This document shows positions 8,872 to 16,839 of a stretch of 64,000 nt of DNA, one piece after another. The number at the start of each line of letters is the position of its first letter. The first letter of the stretch is position 1. A program made the translations under genes and the position numbers. Below the pieces are notes generated by a model that saw nothing but the letters and a program-made list of their open reading frames with translations, was not told where the DNA came from and searched no databases. Source of the stretch: an uncultured Veillonella sp. (GTDB lineage Bacteria > Bacillota > Negativicutes > Veillonellales > Veillonellaceae). The DNA lies in assembly GCA_900538355.1 (NCBI GenBank), contig UPXS01000002.1, positions 62,001 through 126,000 on the forward strand. Reading direction: 5' to 3'.

Positions 8872-9939
8872 ATGAATATGATTGAGCAATATAGTTTGAC
8901 GTTACAAATAGAAGTTGTAAAAGAGCAAAGTGCAGAAACACTAGCTCATCTTTGTAAGTTGGTACAGAAAAACGGTACTAGTGATTGTGTAGATGCATTA
9001 AAAGAATTTTCTCATATTGTAAATACAGAATTATATATGGTTACATCTATAGTTGATTTAGAATCCTTAAAAATAGATATGAGAGAGCTTGAAACCCAAA
9101 TTAAGGAATCAGTAGTTCGAGATTTTCATGGCATTAGTGATGGTCAAGATTTTAAAGAGATTCGTGAGCTTCAAGGTATTGAGTCCTATAGCGCTGAAGA
9201 CTTTGATAAGGCTTTAGAACGCACTATTGAGTTATTAACTTTTAACAAAAATATATCTAATACGCCTCATGCGGTCGTTTTAGGGGGCCAAAGTGGGGCA
9301 GGGAAAACAACTATTCATCGTGTCAAAATGATGGAGTCGAAGGGCGACTATATTGTTATAGACGGCGATACTTATCGCGCGCAGCACCCACATTTTAGAG
9401 CACTTCAAGAAAAATATGGGGTTGATAGTGTAGAGTACACAAAATTGTTTGCTGGTAAGATGGTAGAGGCTGTGATTGATAAATTAAGCGCCTTGAAATA
9501 CAATTTAATTATTGAAGGGACATTGCGTTCAGCAACTGTGCCAATTAAAACAGCTACATTATTAAAATCTAAAGGATATACTGTCGATTTTTGTTTAATT
9601 GCTACTAAGCCGGAACTATCTTATTTGACAACACAATTACGATATTTAGAAATGCTAGTAGTGGACCCTTTACAAGCCAGAGCTACACCTAAAGAGCATC
9701 ACGATGGAATTGTGAAATCTTTGGTATCTAATATTAATGAATTAGAACAAAGTGGATTATTTGAAAGTATTCAAGTATATAAACGGAATTTAGTACAAGT
9801 GTATAATTCCAGACAATGTACCGAACCAGTTGGTACTATTGTAGAGAATGTGTTATTTGGTACTTGGACACCGGATGAAACTGATTTGTTAAATGTAGGT
9901 AAAGCACAAGAACTGGAGTTAAGAGCGAAATTAACTTAG
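8872..9939 (+). CDS. Zeta-toxin/PezT-type kinase with an extra N-terminal domain
   Basis: A 355-residue protein. From about residue 105 it follows PezT closely: SYSAEDFDKALER, Walker A GGQSGAGKTT at 138-147, the catalytic DGDTYR at 164-169, HPHFRALQEKYG, VEYTKLFAGKMVE, IEGTLR, TKPELSYLTTQLRY and ARATPKEHHD. Such toxins phosphorylate UDP-N-acetylglucosamine and block cell-wall synthesis. PezT itself is near 253 residues, so the first 104 residues are additional; they look helical and charged and are not a recognisable HTH. No separate epsilon or PezA antitoxin gene precedes it. The extra domain may be a built-in inhibitor, as in the single-gene toxin EzeT (inference). AGGG lies 7 bases before the ATG. 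The AraC gene begins 14 bases downstream. Confidence 0.82.
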   Translation: MNMIEQYSLTLQIEVVKEQSAETLAHLCKLVQKNGTSDCVDALKEFSHIVNTELYMVTSIVDLESLKIDMRELETQIKESVVRDFHGISDGQDFKEIRELQGIESYSAEDFDKALERTIELLTFNKNISNTPHAVVLGGQSGAGKTTIHRVKMMESKGDYIVIDGDTYRAQHPHFRALQEKYGVDSVEYTKLFAGKMVEAVIDKLSALKYNLIIEGTLRSATVPIKTATLLKSKGYTVDFCLIATKPELSYLTTQLRYLEMLVVDPLQARATPKEHHDGIVKSLVSNINELEQSGLFESIQVYKRNLVQVYNSRQCTEPVGTIVENVLFGTWTPDETDLLNVGKAQELELRAKLT

Positions 9940-9953
9940 GGAGCAAAAGTGTA

Positions 9954-10976
9954 ATGGACTATTTTGACTATTCATATAAACATAACTACATAGAGTTTGG
10001 CAGTAACATATATAGGGTTAGTACGTATCATTACAATTGGCATGCAGAAACAGAGATTTTTATCTTGTTAAAAGGTAGCGTTGAGATGAGTTGCAATGGT
10101 GAGGTTTTTACGCTGAAACCTCTTGATGTTGTGGTTATTTCTCCTCAAGTAGGACATGCAACATTAGCCCTTGAAGAGGATACGATAGCCTTTGTTATTC
10201 ATGTAGGTAACGAATTTTACCAACAGTATGATCCAGATTTTGGGTCGTACCAATTTGTTTTGCGTTCAGATGATACTACGCGTCATAATGAATTCTTTAC
10301 AACCTTACGCCATCATGCTGCTATGACAATGTTATTGATGATTAAAGGTGAAAGCCCAGTACATCGAATGTGGATAGAACACCATTACTTAGCTTTGGCC
10401 GGTGATGTATTTAGAGAGTTTGATCCGATAAAAAAGGTTCACGAAAATGCTAGACCTGGCGATATAAAACCGGCATCTTTTGATAATATGATTGCCTATA
10501 TTGATGAGTATTATGAGCAGAAAATAGAGTTAGAAGATATTGCAAAAATTGGAGGCTATAATGTTGCCTATACATCGCAGTTTTTTAAACGACAAATGAG
10601 GATTTCATTTGTTGAGTATGTATTGCGGTTGAGAATCCGTGATGCTACTGTTCGTTTAGCTAGTACGGATGAGGCTGTCGCAAGAATTGCAAGTGATTGT
10701 GGCTTTGCCGATGTGAAAGCCTTTAATGTGGCTTTTAAAAAGCATTTTAATATGACTCCCACAGAATATCGTAAGCAAGTAAAAGGTATTGGCCGTAAAA
10801 CTGTTTTACAAGATTGGAAAGAAATTATTTCTGTAGACAACCAAGATGTACTTGATGTATTGCATTCATTCTTGTCCTATGAAGATGATTCCCGAGCTAA
10901 GAGCGAATTGGAATTTATGAGCAAAAAATTAGAAGCTTTGAAAGAAAAGTTAGCCGATGTAGTAAAGGATTTATAA
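9954..10976 (+). CDS. AraC-family regulator, module 1
   Basis: A 340-residue transcription factor. Residues 25-85 form a cupin-type sensing domain (HYNWH at 26-30, then PLDVVVISPQVGHATLALEE). The double helix-turn-helix DNA-binding domain spans about 178-277, with the second helix-turn-helix at RIASDCGFADVKAFNVAFKK. The last 60 residues form a charged helical tail that could be a coiled coil. It is a clear paralogue of the regulator at 11814; most of the text is the same or similar. It shares a transcript with the PezT-like kinase and is followed by a terminator and then the SemiSWEET gene. The ligand is unknown. Confidence 0.88.
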   Translation: MDYFDYSYKHNYIEFGSNIYRVSTYHYNWHAETEIFILLKGSVEMSCNGEVFTLKPLDVVVISPQVGHATLALEEDTIAFVIHVGNEFYQQYDPDFGSYQFVLRSDDTTRHNEFFTTLRHHAAMTMLLMIKGESPVHRMWIEHHYLALAGDVFREFDPIKKVHENARPGDIKPASFDNMIAYIDEYYEQKIELEDIAKIGGYNVAYTSQFFKRQMRISFVEYVLRLRIRDATVRLASTDEAVARIASDCGFADVKAFNVAFKKHFNMTPTEYRKQVKGIGRKTVLQDWKEIISVDNQDVLDVLHSFLSYEDDSRAKSELEFMSKKLEALKEKLADVVKDL

Positions 10977-11152
10977 AGGTATTTTGTTATATCTCCATGG
11001 TAACTAGATTATTATAGTAACTAATTCTTATAGTAACTCTATTCGTATGATAAACGTTTTGCGGCAAATTGTTTTTGATGAATTTATGACATATATAGAA
11101 AGATTAGAATTTGGTAAATTTCTATATTAAGAAAACCTATAAAGTTATAAAT

Positions 11153-11184
11153 AAAGCACTACTGGTGATAAGTAGTGCTTTTTT
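11153..11184 (+). terminator. Terminator after AraC regulator 1
   Basis: AAAGCACTACT pairs with AGTAGTGCTTT around a 7-nt loop and is followed by T residues. It lies in a 398-base gene-free stretch (10977-11374) that otherwise holds the promoter/operator region of the SemiSWEET gene. The terminator after AraC 2 (12971) has a related sequence. Confidence 0.85.
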
Positions 11185-11195
11185 ATATGTGTTTT

Positions 11196-11325
11196 ATGGG
11201 TGAATTTATATATCAATAGACTCTAAAAATGCAATAAATCGAGAGAAATCTATATTTTTCTGTGGATTTTACTATAAAAACTACCTTTTAATTTGGATAG
11301 TTATATTCTCCAAACTGAGTAGAAT
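11196..11325 (+). promoter_or_regulatory. Candidate AraC operator and promoter of the SemiSWEET gene
   Basis: One ATGGGTG box (11196-11202) is followed by the element TTGGATAGTTATAT (11293-11306) and TAGAAT (11320-11325), which lie 21 bp apart. The same element with the same 21-bp distance to TACAAT stands before ttdA (13117-13149). The long distance suggests that TTGGATAGTTATAT is an activator site rather than a normal -35 box. Confidence 0.5.
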
Positions 11326-11374
11326 ATACTTCATCAGGATTAAAAAATTAGTAAGTTATAATTTTGGAGGATAT

Positions 11375-11641
11375 ATGAATCAAGTTAAATTTATGGAAAA
11401 CGTAGGTAAAGTTGCAACTGTTACTGCTGTAGCTATGTATGTATCTTACTTCCCACAAATCATGCATAACCTAGCTTACCCAGGAACTGGTGATTGGATT
11501 CAACCACTTGTAGCCGCGATCAACTGTACATTATGGGTAGCCTATGGTTTGTTCAAAGAACATAGAGATATTCCAGTAGCATTAGCTAATGCACCTGGTA
11601 TCTTCTTTGGCTTGGCAGCAGCTATTACAGCGGTTATGTAA
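11375..11641 (+). CDS. SemiSWEET-type small sugar transporter
   Basis: An 88-residue membrane protein with three hydrophobic helices, the size and layout of a bacterial SemiSWEET, which works as a dimer to move sugars or small polar solutes down their gradient. The PQ-loop signature is visible as YVSYFPQIMHN (residues 24-34), and helix 3 begins near PVALANAPGIFFG. GGAGG precedes the ATG. It lies alone between two AraC regulator genes and behind a promoter element shared with ttdAB, so its substrate may be related to whatever those regulators sense. A sugar as substrate is family knowledge, not visible here. Confidence 0.82.
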   Translation: MNQVKFMENVGKVATVTAVAMYVSYFPQIMHNLAYPGTGDWIQPLVAAINCTLWVAYGLFKEHRDIPVALANAPGIFFGLAAAITAVM

Positions 11642-11657
11642 TTTAAAGAGTAGAAAC

Positions 11658-11717
11658 ATAAAACTATAACGTTAATGATATATAAAACTATAACTTTAAT
11701 GACATATAAAATTACTG
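11658..11717 (+). repeat. 24-bp tandem repeat, about 2.5 copies
   Basis: ATAAAACTATAACGTTAATG at 11658 recurs at 11682 with one change, and a partial third copy (ATAAAATTAC) begins at 11706. The period is 24 bp. It lies between the SemiSWEET stop codon and leader element copy 2. Confidence 0.65.
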
Positions 11718-11785
11718 TTGACCGTTGTTAAATATATATATCATAATGAATGCATCTCTTAGATTTATAAGAGGTGCATTTTATT
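11718..11785 (+). repeat. Leader element copy 2: promoter-like pair and covarying hairpin
   Basis: TTGACC (11718-11723) and CATAAT (11742-11747) are 18 bp apart, followed by the hairpin AATGCATCTCTT (11749-11760) / AAGAGGTGCATT (11769-11780) and T residues. It matches copy 1 at 8783 with a compensating change in the stem. Confidence 0.7.
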
Positions 11786-11813
11786 TTTGCTTTTACAGGA
11801 ATGGTTAGCTGTT

Positions 11814-12842
11814 ATGGATTACTTTCACTACACCTATAAACACAATCATATAGATTTCAATAGTGATATATATAAGGTTAGTACATATCATTACAACTGG
11901 CATAGTGGCGTTGAAGTCCTGATTTTATTAAAGGGTAGAATCGACATGAGTTGTAATAGTGAGGTTTTTACAATGGAACCTCTTGATACGATTATTATTT
12001 CTCCTCAAGTTGGTCATGCTACGTTGGCATTAGAAGAGGATACAACGGCTCTTGTTATTCATGTAGGCAAGGAGTTTTTCCAATACTTTGATCCGAACTT
12101 TGGTATGTACCAATTTGTATTGCGATCAGATAAAACTAATCGGTATAATGAATTCTTTACATCACTACGTCATCGTGCTGCACAAATGATGTTGTTAATG
12201 GTAAATAGTGAAAGTACTGATCGTCAATTATGCTTGGAGAGTCACTTTTTAGCCATGACGAGTGATATATATTGTGAACTTGATGGGGTTAAGACTATCC
12301 CTGTACATACAAAGCCTGCTGATATGACTGTGGCTACCTTTGATAAAATGATTGCCTATATTGATGAAAATTATAAGCAGAAGATAGAGCTAGAAGATAT
12401 TGCCAAAATTGGCGGTTATAATGTGAACTATACATCTCAGTTCTTTAAACGCCAATTAGGGGTTTCCTTTTTAGAGTATTTGTTGCGGTTGAGATTACGA
12501 GAGGCTACCGTTCGTTTAGCTAACTCTGAGGATGGGGTGGCTCATATTGCGAGTAGCTGTGGCTTCGCAGATATTAAAGCTTTTAATGTAGCTTTTAAGA
12601 AACATTTCCATACAACACCATCTGAATATAGAAAGCAAGCAAAAGAGATGGGGCGTAAGACAAAGCTGCATGATTGGAAGGAAATTATCTCTACTCAGGA
12701 AAAGGATATTATAGATCTATTGCAAACCTATGTACCATATCAAGCTGACTCTATTAATAAGGATAGATTAGAGGCGGCTAATCAAAAGTTACAGGATGTT
12801 AGAGAACAACTTGAGATAGTTGTAAAAAAATTACAATCGTAA
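11814..12842 (+). CDS. AraC-family regulator, module 2
   Basis: A 342-residue paralogue of the regulator at 9954, with the same cupin sensing domain (YHYNWHSGVEVLILLKG), the same double helix-turn-helix (IASSCGFADIKAFNVAFKKH) and the same charged helical tail. The start at 11814 is set by alignment with its paralogue (MDYFHYTYKHNHIDF). The ribosome site here is poor (AGGA 13 bases upstream), and a TTG at 11787 in the same frame is the alternative. It is separated from ttdAB by a terminator and by a region with three ATGGGTG boxes, and is the likely regulator of ttdAB. The ligand could be tartrate or a related hydroxy acid (inference). Confidence 0.86.
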   Translation: MDYFHYTYKHNHIDFNSDIYKVSTYHYNWHSGVEVLILLKGRIDMSCNSEVFTMEPLDTIIISPQVGHATLALEEDTTALVIHVGKEFFQYFDPNFGMYQFVLRSDKTNRYNEFFTSLRHRAAQMMLLMVNSESTDRQLCLESHFLAMTSDIYCELDGVKTIPVHTKPADMTVATFDKMIAYIDENYKQKIELEDIAKIGGYNVNYTSQFFKRQLGVSFLEYLLRLRLREATVRLANSEDGVAHIASSCGFADIKAFNVAFKKHFHTTPSEYRKQAKEMGRKTKLHDWKEIISTQEKDIIDLLQTYVPYQADSINKDRLEAANQKLQDVREQLEIVVKKLQS

Positions 12843-12970
12843 TTTTCATGGTTATAATACCTTGTAATTAGATATAATTTCATAATTTTGAACGTTAAAA
12901 TTAGGTGGATATACAATTATTAGGTATAGGTAATTTTGTATATTTGATAAGCCTATAAAAATAAATGATG

Positions 12971-13006
12971 AAAGAGCACTGCCTTCTGATAGGTAGTGCT
13001 CTTTTT
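12971..13006 (+). terminator. Terminator after AraC regulator 2
   Basis: AAAGAGCACTGCC pairs imperfectly with AGGTAGTGCTCTTT and is followed by a T run. It lies in the 385-base gene-free stretch 12843-13227, which otherwise holds the ttdAB control region. Confidence 0.8.
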
Positions 13007-13017
13007 GATGTTTCTGA

Positions 13018-13149
13018 ATGGGTGTAATTGTATATTTTAGATGGGTGAAAATATAATTATATGGGTGATTTTGTATGAAATTAGTGTGCTTTCACAAGCA
13101 AAAATTAACTTATAAATTGGATAGTTATATCCTGAAAAAAGAGTACAAT
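13018..13149 (+). promoter_or_regulatory. Candidate AraC operators and promoter of ttdAB
   Basis: Three ATGGGTG boxes begin at 13018, 13041 and 13061 (spacings of 23 and 20 bp, about two helical turns), each followed by A/T-rich DNA. Then come TTGGATAGTTATAT (13117-13130) and TACAAT (13144-13149). The last two match the SemiSWEET promoter in sequence and 21-bp spacing. Confidence 0.55.
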
Positions 13150-13227
13150 GAAATCATCGAAAGGAGCTAAGGTTCCGAAACATAAATAATCACGTCTTAA
13201 ATAATGAAGTCCATTTGGAGGTTTACG

Positions 13228-14130
13228 ATGAGTACGAAGGAACAACAAGTACAAGAAATGACTAATAAGATAGCTAATTTCATTTCTTATATGGCAAAGG
13301 TATTGCCTGATGATGTACAAGAAAAAATTCATGAATTGGCACAGGATGAAAAAAATCCTATGGCCAAATCTATTTATGAAACAATGCAACATAATATGGA
13401 TTTAGCAGCTCAGCTTAATCGTCCTTCTTGTCAAGATACAGGGGTCTTACAATTTTGGGTAAAGGTTGGATCTAATTATCCCTTAATAGGCGAATTAGAA
13501 GATATTCTAAGGGAAGCAACCTATAAGGCTACACAAGAGGCACCATTACGATTGAACTGTGTAGAAACCTTTGATGAATTTAATACGGGTAAAAATATTG
13601 GCCTCACTGCACCTTATATTCACTGGGATATCATTCCTGGTCGTGACGATGTAGAAATCTTCCCTTACATGGCTGGTGGCGGGTGCTCCTTGCCGGGGTC
13701 CGGTAAAACATTGATGCCAGGCGAAGGTTATGAAGGTGTTGCTAAGTTTGTTCTTGATTTGATGACAAGCTATGGATTGAATGCATGTCCTCCACTATTG
13801 GTAGGTGTAGGTATTGCTACGACTATTGATACAGCTGCTGATTTATCTAAAAAGGCACTAATGCGTCCTGTATCTTCAAAAGCACCTAATGAAAAAGCGG
13901 CTTATATGGAACAATTGTTAGAAGATGGAATTAATAAGATTGGTATTGGACCTCAAGGTATGGGTGGGGATAAAACTGTACTAGGTGTGAACATTGAACA
14001 TGGTACACGTCATCCATCTGTTATTTCTTGTGCTGTTAGTGTAGGTTGTTGGAATCATCGTCGCGGTGATCTTGTATTTGACAAGGATGGTAATTGCACA
14101 GTTAAATCTCATAAAGGAGTGACATTATAA
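13228..14130 (+). CDS. ttdA: L(+)-tartrate dehydratase alpha subunit (class I fumarase family)
   Basis: A 300-residue iron-sulfur hydro-lyase subunit. TtdAB dehydrates L-tartrate to oxaloacetate. Cysteines likely to hold the 4Fe-4S cluster are in RPSCQDTGV (about residue 70), CPPLLVGVGI and SVGCWNHRRGD; the stretch GGGCSLPGSGKTLMPGEGYE is typical. Length agrees with the two-subunit tartrate dehydratase rather than one-piece fumarase. Its partner follows with a 1-base overlap (TAATG). The start at 13228 follows GGAGG; an ATG at 13204 lacks one. A two-subunit fumarase is the main alternative, but the beta subunit strongly favours Ttd. Confidence 0.85.
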   Translation: MSTKEQQVQEMTNKIANFISYMAKVLPDDVQEKIHELAQDEKNPMAKSIYETMQHNMDLAAQLNRPSCQDTGVLQFWVKVGSNYPLIGELEDILREATYKATQEAPLRLNCVETFDEFNTGKNIGLTAPYIHWDIIPGRDDVEIFPYMAGGGCSLPGSGKTLMPGEGYEGVAKFVLDLMTSYGLNACPPLLVGVGIATTIDTAADLSKKALMRPVSSKAPNEKAAYMEQLLEDGINKIGIGPQGMGGDKTVLGVNIEHGTRHPSVISCAVSVGCWNHRRGDLVFDKDGNCTVKSHKGVTL

Positions 14131-14741
14131 TGGCTAAGAAAATATTAACTACACCTATTCAAAAATCTGATTTAGAAGGCATTAAGCCAGGCGATGTAAT
14201 TTATTTGACTGGGCATATTACAACTTGTCGTGATATGGGGCATCGTCGTGTGGTAGAAGAAGGTAAAACTTTACCGGTTGATGTTAAAGATGGGGCTATA
14301 CTTCATGCAGGTCCAATTATTCGAACTATAAGCGATAATGAATTTGAAGTAGTATCTGTAGGTCCTACAACATCTATGCGAATGGAAAAATTCGAATATG
14401 ACTTTGTTAAAAAGACTGGTGTACGTCTCATTGTAGGTAAAGGTGGCATGGGTCCTGAAACAGCACGTGCATGTAAAGACTTTGGCGCACTACACTGTGT
14501 ATTCCCTGCAGGCAATGCAGTTCTTGCTGCTACAGAAGTCGAAAAAGTAGAATCTGCTAATTGGCGTGAATTAGGTATGTGTGAGACTTTGTGGACTTTT
14601 AAGGTTAAAGAATTTGGTCCGCTTATCGTATCCATTGATGCAGACGGTAATAACTATTTTGAAGAAAAGAAAATTGAATATAATAAGAAAAAAGATGAAG
14701 TATTAGAAGAGATATATAAACATGTTAATTTCATTAAATAA
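14130..14741 (+). CDS. ttdB: L(+)-tartrate dehydratase beta subunit
   Basis: A 203-residue subunit, matching E. coli TtdB (about 201). As I remember that protein, it shares the TTPI opening, GDVIYLTGHITTCRD followed by HRR, HAGPI, VSVGPTTSMRME, VGKGGMGPET, the FPAG and AVLAAT blocks, and the KEFGPLIVSID segment near the end. These blocks distinguish it from the matching C-terminal part of class I fumarases. It is translated with ttdA by a stop-start overlap. The product oxaloacetate would enter the reductive malate-fumarate-succinate route, and a DcuC-type carrier lies 12 kb upstream. L-tartrate as the true substrate is not proven by sequence. Confidence 0.87.
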   Translation: MAKKILTTPIQKSDLEGIKPGDVIYLTGHITTCRDMGHRRVVEEGKTLPVDVKDGAILHAGPIIRTISDNEFEVVSVGPTTSMRMEKFEYDFVKKTGVRLIVGKGGMGPETARACKDFGALHCVFPAGNAVLAATEVEKVESANWRELGMCETLWTFKVKEFGPLIVSIDADGNNYFEEKKIEYNKKKDEVLEEIYKHVNFIK

Positions 14742-14761
14742 TCTATTCTAATTGGTGAAAG

Positions 14762-14793
14762 GCCCTGAAGTATATTTACTTTAGGGCTTTTTT
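14762..14793 (+). terminator. Terminator after ttdAB
   Basis: GCCCTGAAGTA pairs with TACTTTAGGGC (11 bp, one G-T pair, 4-nt loop) and is followed by a T run. Confidence 0.88.
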
Positions 14794-14866
14794 GCTAGAC
14801 TGTGTATATAATATGCAAATCTTATTATATATTAGATAGATTACTAAATTTGTTAGACATAAGTAT

Positions 14867-14895
14867 TAGACATTAGAGGAACTTTCACATATAAT
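14867..14895 (+). promoter_or_regulatory. Promoter of fhs
   Basis: TAGACA (14867-14872) and TATAAT (14890-14895) are 17 bp apart. A direct repeat TTAGACAT (14853 and 14866) overlaps the -35 box. The leader to the fhs start is about 108 bases; I saw no known riboswitch in it. Confidence 0.65.
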
Positions 14896-15009
14896 AGAGT
14901 AATGTAAATGCACAAATATACATTCACAGTAGACATATATTACAAAACATATACGTCTATCTAATAGTTGTTATATAGGTTTATGTGGCCATAGCGCCGA
15001 GGAGGCTTT

Positions 15010-16680
15010 ATGTTAAGCGATATTGAGATTGCCCAACAGAATAAAATGGAAAAAATTCAGGTTATTGCCGATAAATGCGGATTAACACCTGATGATATTG
15101 AACAATATGGTCATTATAAAGCGAAGATTTCTTTTGATGCCATTCGTCGCTTAGAAGCTAAGCCAGATGGTAAATTGGTGCTTGTTACGGCTATTACACC
15201 GACACCAGCGGGGGAAGGTAAGTCCACAACGAGCATTGGTCTCGTACAAGGTCTACAAAAAATAGGTAAAAATGCCATTGCTACCTTGCGTGAACCATCC
15301 TTGGGTCCTGTATTTGGTATAAAAGGTGGTGCTGCAGGGGGTGGTTATGCTCAAGTAGTACCAATGGATGATATCAATCTTCACTTCACAGGTGATATGC
15401 ATGCTATTACAGCAGCTAATAACTTGTTATCCGCTATGATCGATAACCATATCCATCAAGGTAATGAATTGCAAATCGATTTGCGTCAATTATCTTGGAC
15501 ACGCGTTCTAGATATGAATGACCGTGCACTTCGCAATGTAACAGTTGCTCTTGGTGGCAAAGTATGTGGTTTCCCGCGTGAAGATCACTTCATGATTACT
15601 GTTGCTTCTGAAATTATGGCTATTCTTTGCTTAGCTAAAGATTTAGAAGATTTAAAAGAACGTTTTGGTCGCATTGTAATTGGTTGTAATTTAGCAGGTG
15701 AGCCTGTGTATGTACATCAACTTGGTTGCCAAGGTGCGATGGCACTCCTTATGAAAGATGCTATCAAACCTAATCTCGTACAAACATTAGAGCATACGCC
15801 AGCCATCGTTCACGGTGGTCCATTTGCGAATATCGCTCATGGTTGTAACTCCATCGTAGCTACAAAATTAGGTCTTAAATTAGGTGATATCGTAGTTACA
15901 GAAGCTGGCTTCGGTGCTGATTTAGGGGCTGAAAAGTTCCTCGACATTAAATGTCGTTACGGCGATATTTTCCCTGATACAATCGTTATCGTAGCTACAT
16001 TACGGGCTCTTAAAATGCATGGTGGTGTACCAAAACAAGAGCTTAATACAGAAAATGTTGAAGCTGTTACTAAAGGTTTCAGTAACTTACAAAAAGCAAT
16101 CGAAAACATGCGTTACTTTAACGTACCTGTACTAGTAGCGATCAATAAATTTGCTACCGATACAGATGCGGAAATCGCTGAGTTAACTCGCTTGTGTAAT
16201 GAATTTGGTGTGCCTGTTGAACTTAATGAATGTTGGGAAAAGGGCGGCGAAGGCGGCATTGATATGGCTAAAAAGGTTGTTGAATTGCTTGAGGGCCCCA
16301 AACCAACACCTAAATTCGTATATGATGTAGAAGATAGCTTAGAAGAAAAGGTAAATAAGATCGTTACTACGATTTATGGTGGTGATGGTGTTATCTTTAC
16401 GGATAAAGCTAAAAAGCAAATTAAACAATTAGCAGATTGGGGTCTCGATCGATTGCCTGTATGTATGGCGAAAACACAATATTCCTTGTCTGATAATCCT
16501 GCGTTGCTCGGTGCACCAAAGGGCTTTACTATCACTGTATCCGATATTCGCGTTGCCAATGGGGCTGGCTTTATCGTATGCCGTACAGGTGATGTAATGG
16601 TTATGCCAGGCCTTCCTAAACGTCCAGCAGCTCTCAATATGGATATAGAAGCAGATGGTACGATTAAAGGCTTATTCTAA
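15010..16680 (+). CDS. fhs: Formate-tetrahydrofolate ligase
   Basis: A 556-residue cytosolic enzyme that joins formate and tetrahydrofolate with ATP, or runs backward to make ATP from 10-formyl-THF. The P-loop-like [16 protein letters not shown] (about residues 63-78), [20 protein letters not shown] and the C-terminal [17 protein letters not shown] ending (here [13 protein letters not shown]) are all present, and length is standard. GGAGG lies five bases before the ATG. It is followed by fchA and a purine permease. In purine fermenters this set takes formimino-THF from formiminoglycine through methenyl-THF to formate and ATP, so the backward direction is plausible (inference). Confidence 0.95.
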   Translation: MLSDIEIAQQNKMEKIQVIADKCGLTPDDIEQYGHYKAKISFDAIRRLEAKPDGKLVLVTAITPTPAGEGKSTTSIGLVQGLQKIGKNAIATLREPSLGPVFGIKGGAAGGGYAQVVPMDDINLHFTGDMHAITAANNLLSAMIDNHIHQGNELQIDLRQLSWTRVLDMNDRALRNVTVALGGKVCGFPREDHFMITVASEIMAILCLAKDLEDLKERFGRIVIGCNLAGEPVYVHQLGCQGAMALLMKDAIKPNLVQTLEHTPAIVHGGPFANIAHGCNSIVATKLGLKLGDIVVTEAGFGADLGAEKFLDIKCRYGDIFPDTIVIVATLRALKMHGGVPKQELNTENVEAVTKGFSNLQKAIENMRYFNVPVLVAINKFATDTDAEIAELTRLCNEFGVPVELNECWEKGGEGGIDMAKKVVELLEGPKPTPKFVYDVEDSLEEKVNKIVTTIYGGDGVIFTDKAKKQIKQLADWGLDRLPVCMAKTQYSLSDNPALLGAPKGFTITVSDIRVANGAGFIVCRTGDVMVMPGLPKRPAALNMDIEADGTIKGLF

Positions 16681-16789
16681 TATTAAATACTTATAGTTAG
16701 CCTTTCTAAAAAGGATTAATCTGTAGGACTAATTTTAATTAGAGTTATAGCGTTTATTGTTTTAACTGTTACAGTTTTATAGTAATTAT

Positions 16790-16823
16790 AAGGAGATAAC
16801 AAGGTTCCTCTTGTTATCTCCTT
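16790..16823 (+). terminator. Perfect 14-bp hairpin between fhs and fchA
   Basis: AAGGAGATAACAAG pairs perfectly with CTTGTTATCTCCTT over a 6-nt loop. Only a short T stretch follows, and the fchA ribosome site comes just after it, so it may be a partial terminator or mRNA-stability element rather than a full stop. Confidence 0.7.
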
Positions 16824-16839
16824 TACATGAGGTATAGAT

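Noticed and set aside
8872..9939. Plasmid or phage remnant suggested by a zeta-type toxin
   Set aside because: No integrase, replication, transposase or phage gene, no target-site repeat and no change in base composition in the neighbourhood.
14896..15009. Tetrahydrofolate or other riboswitch in the fhs leader
   Set aside because: No conserved core or strong paired regions could be found in this AT-rich leader.
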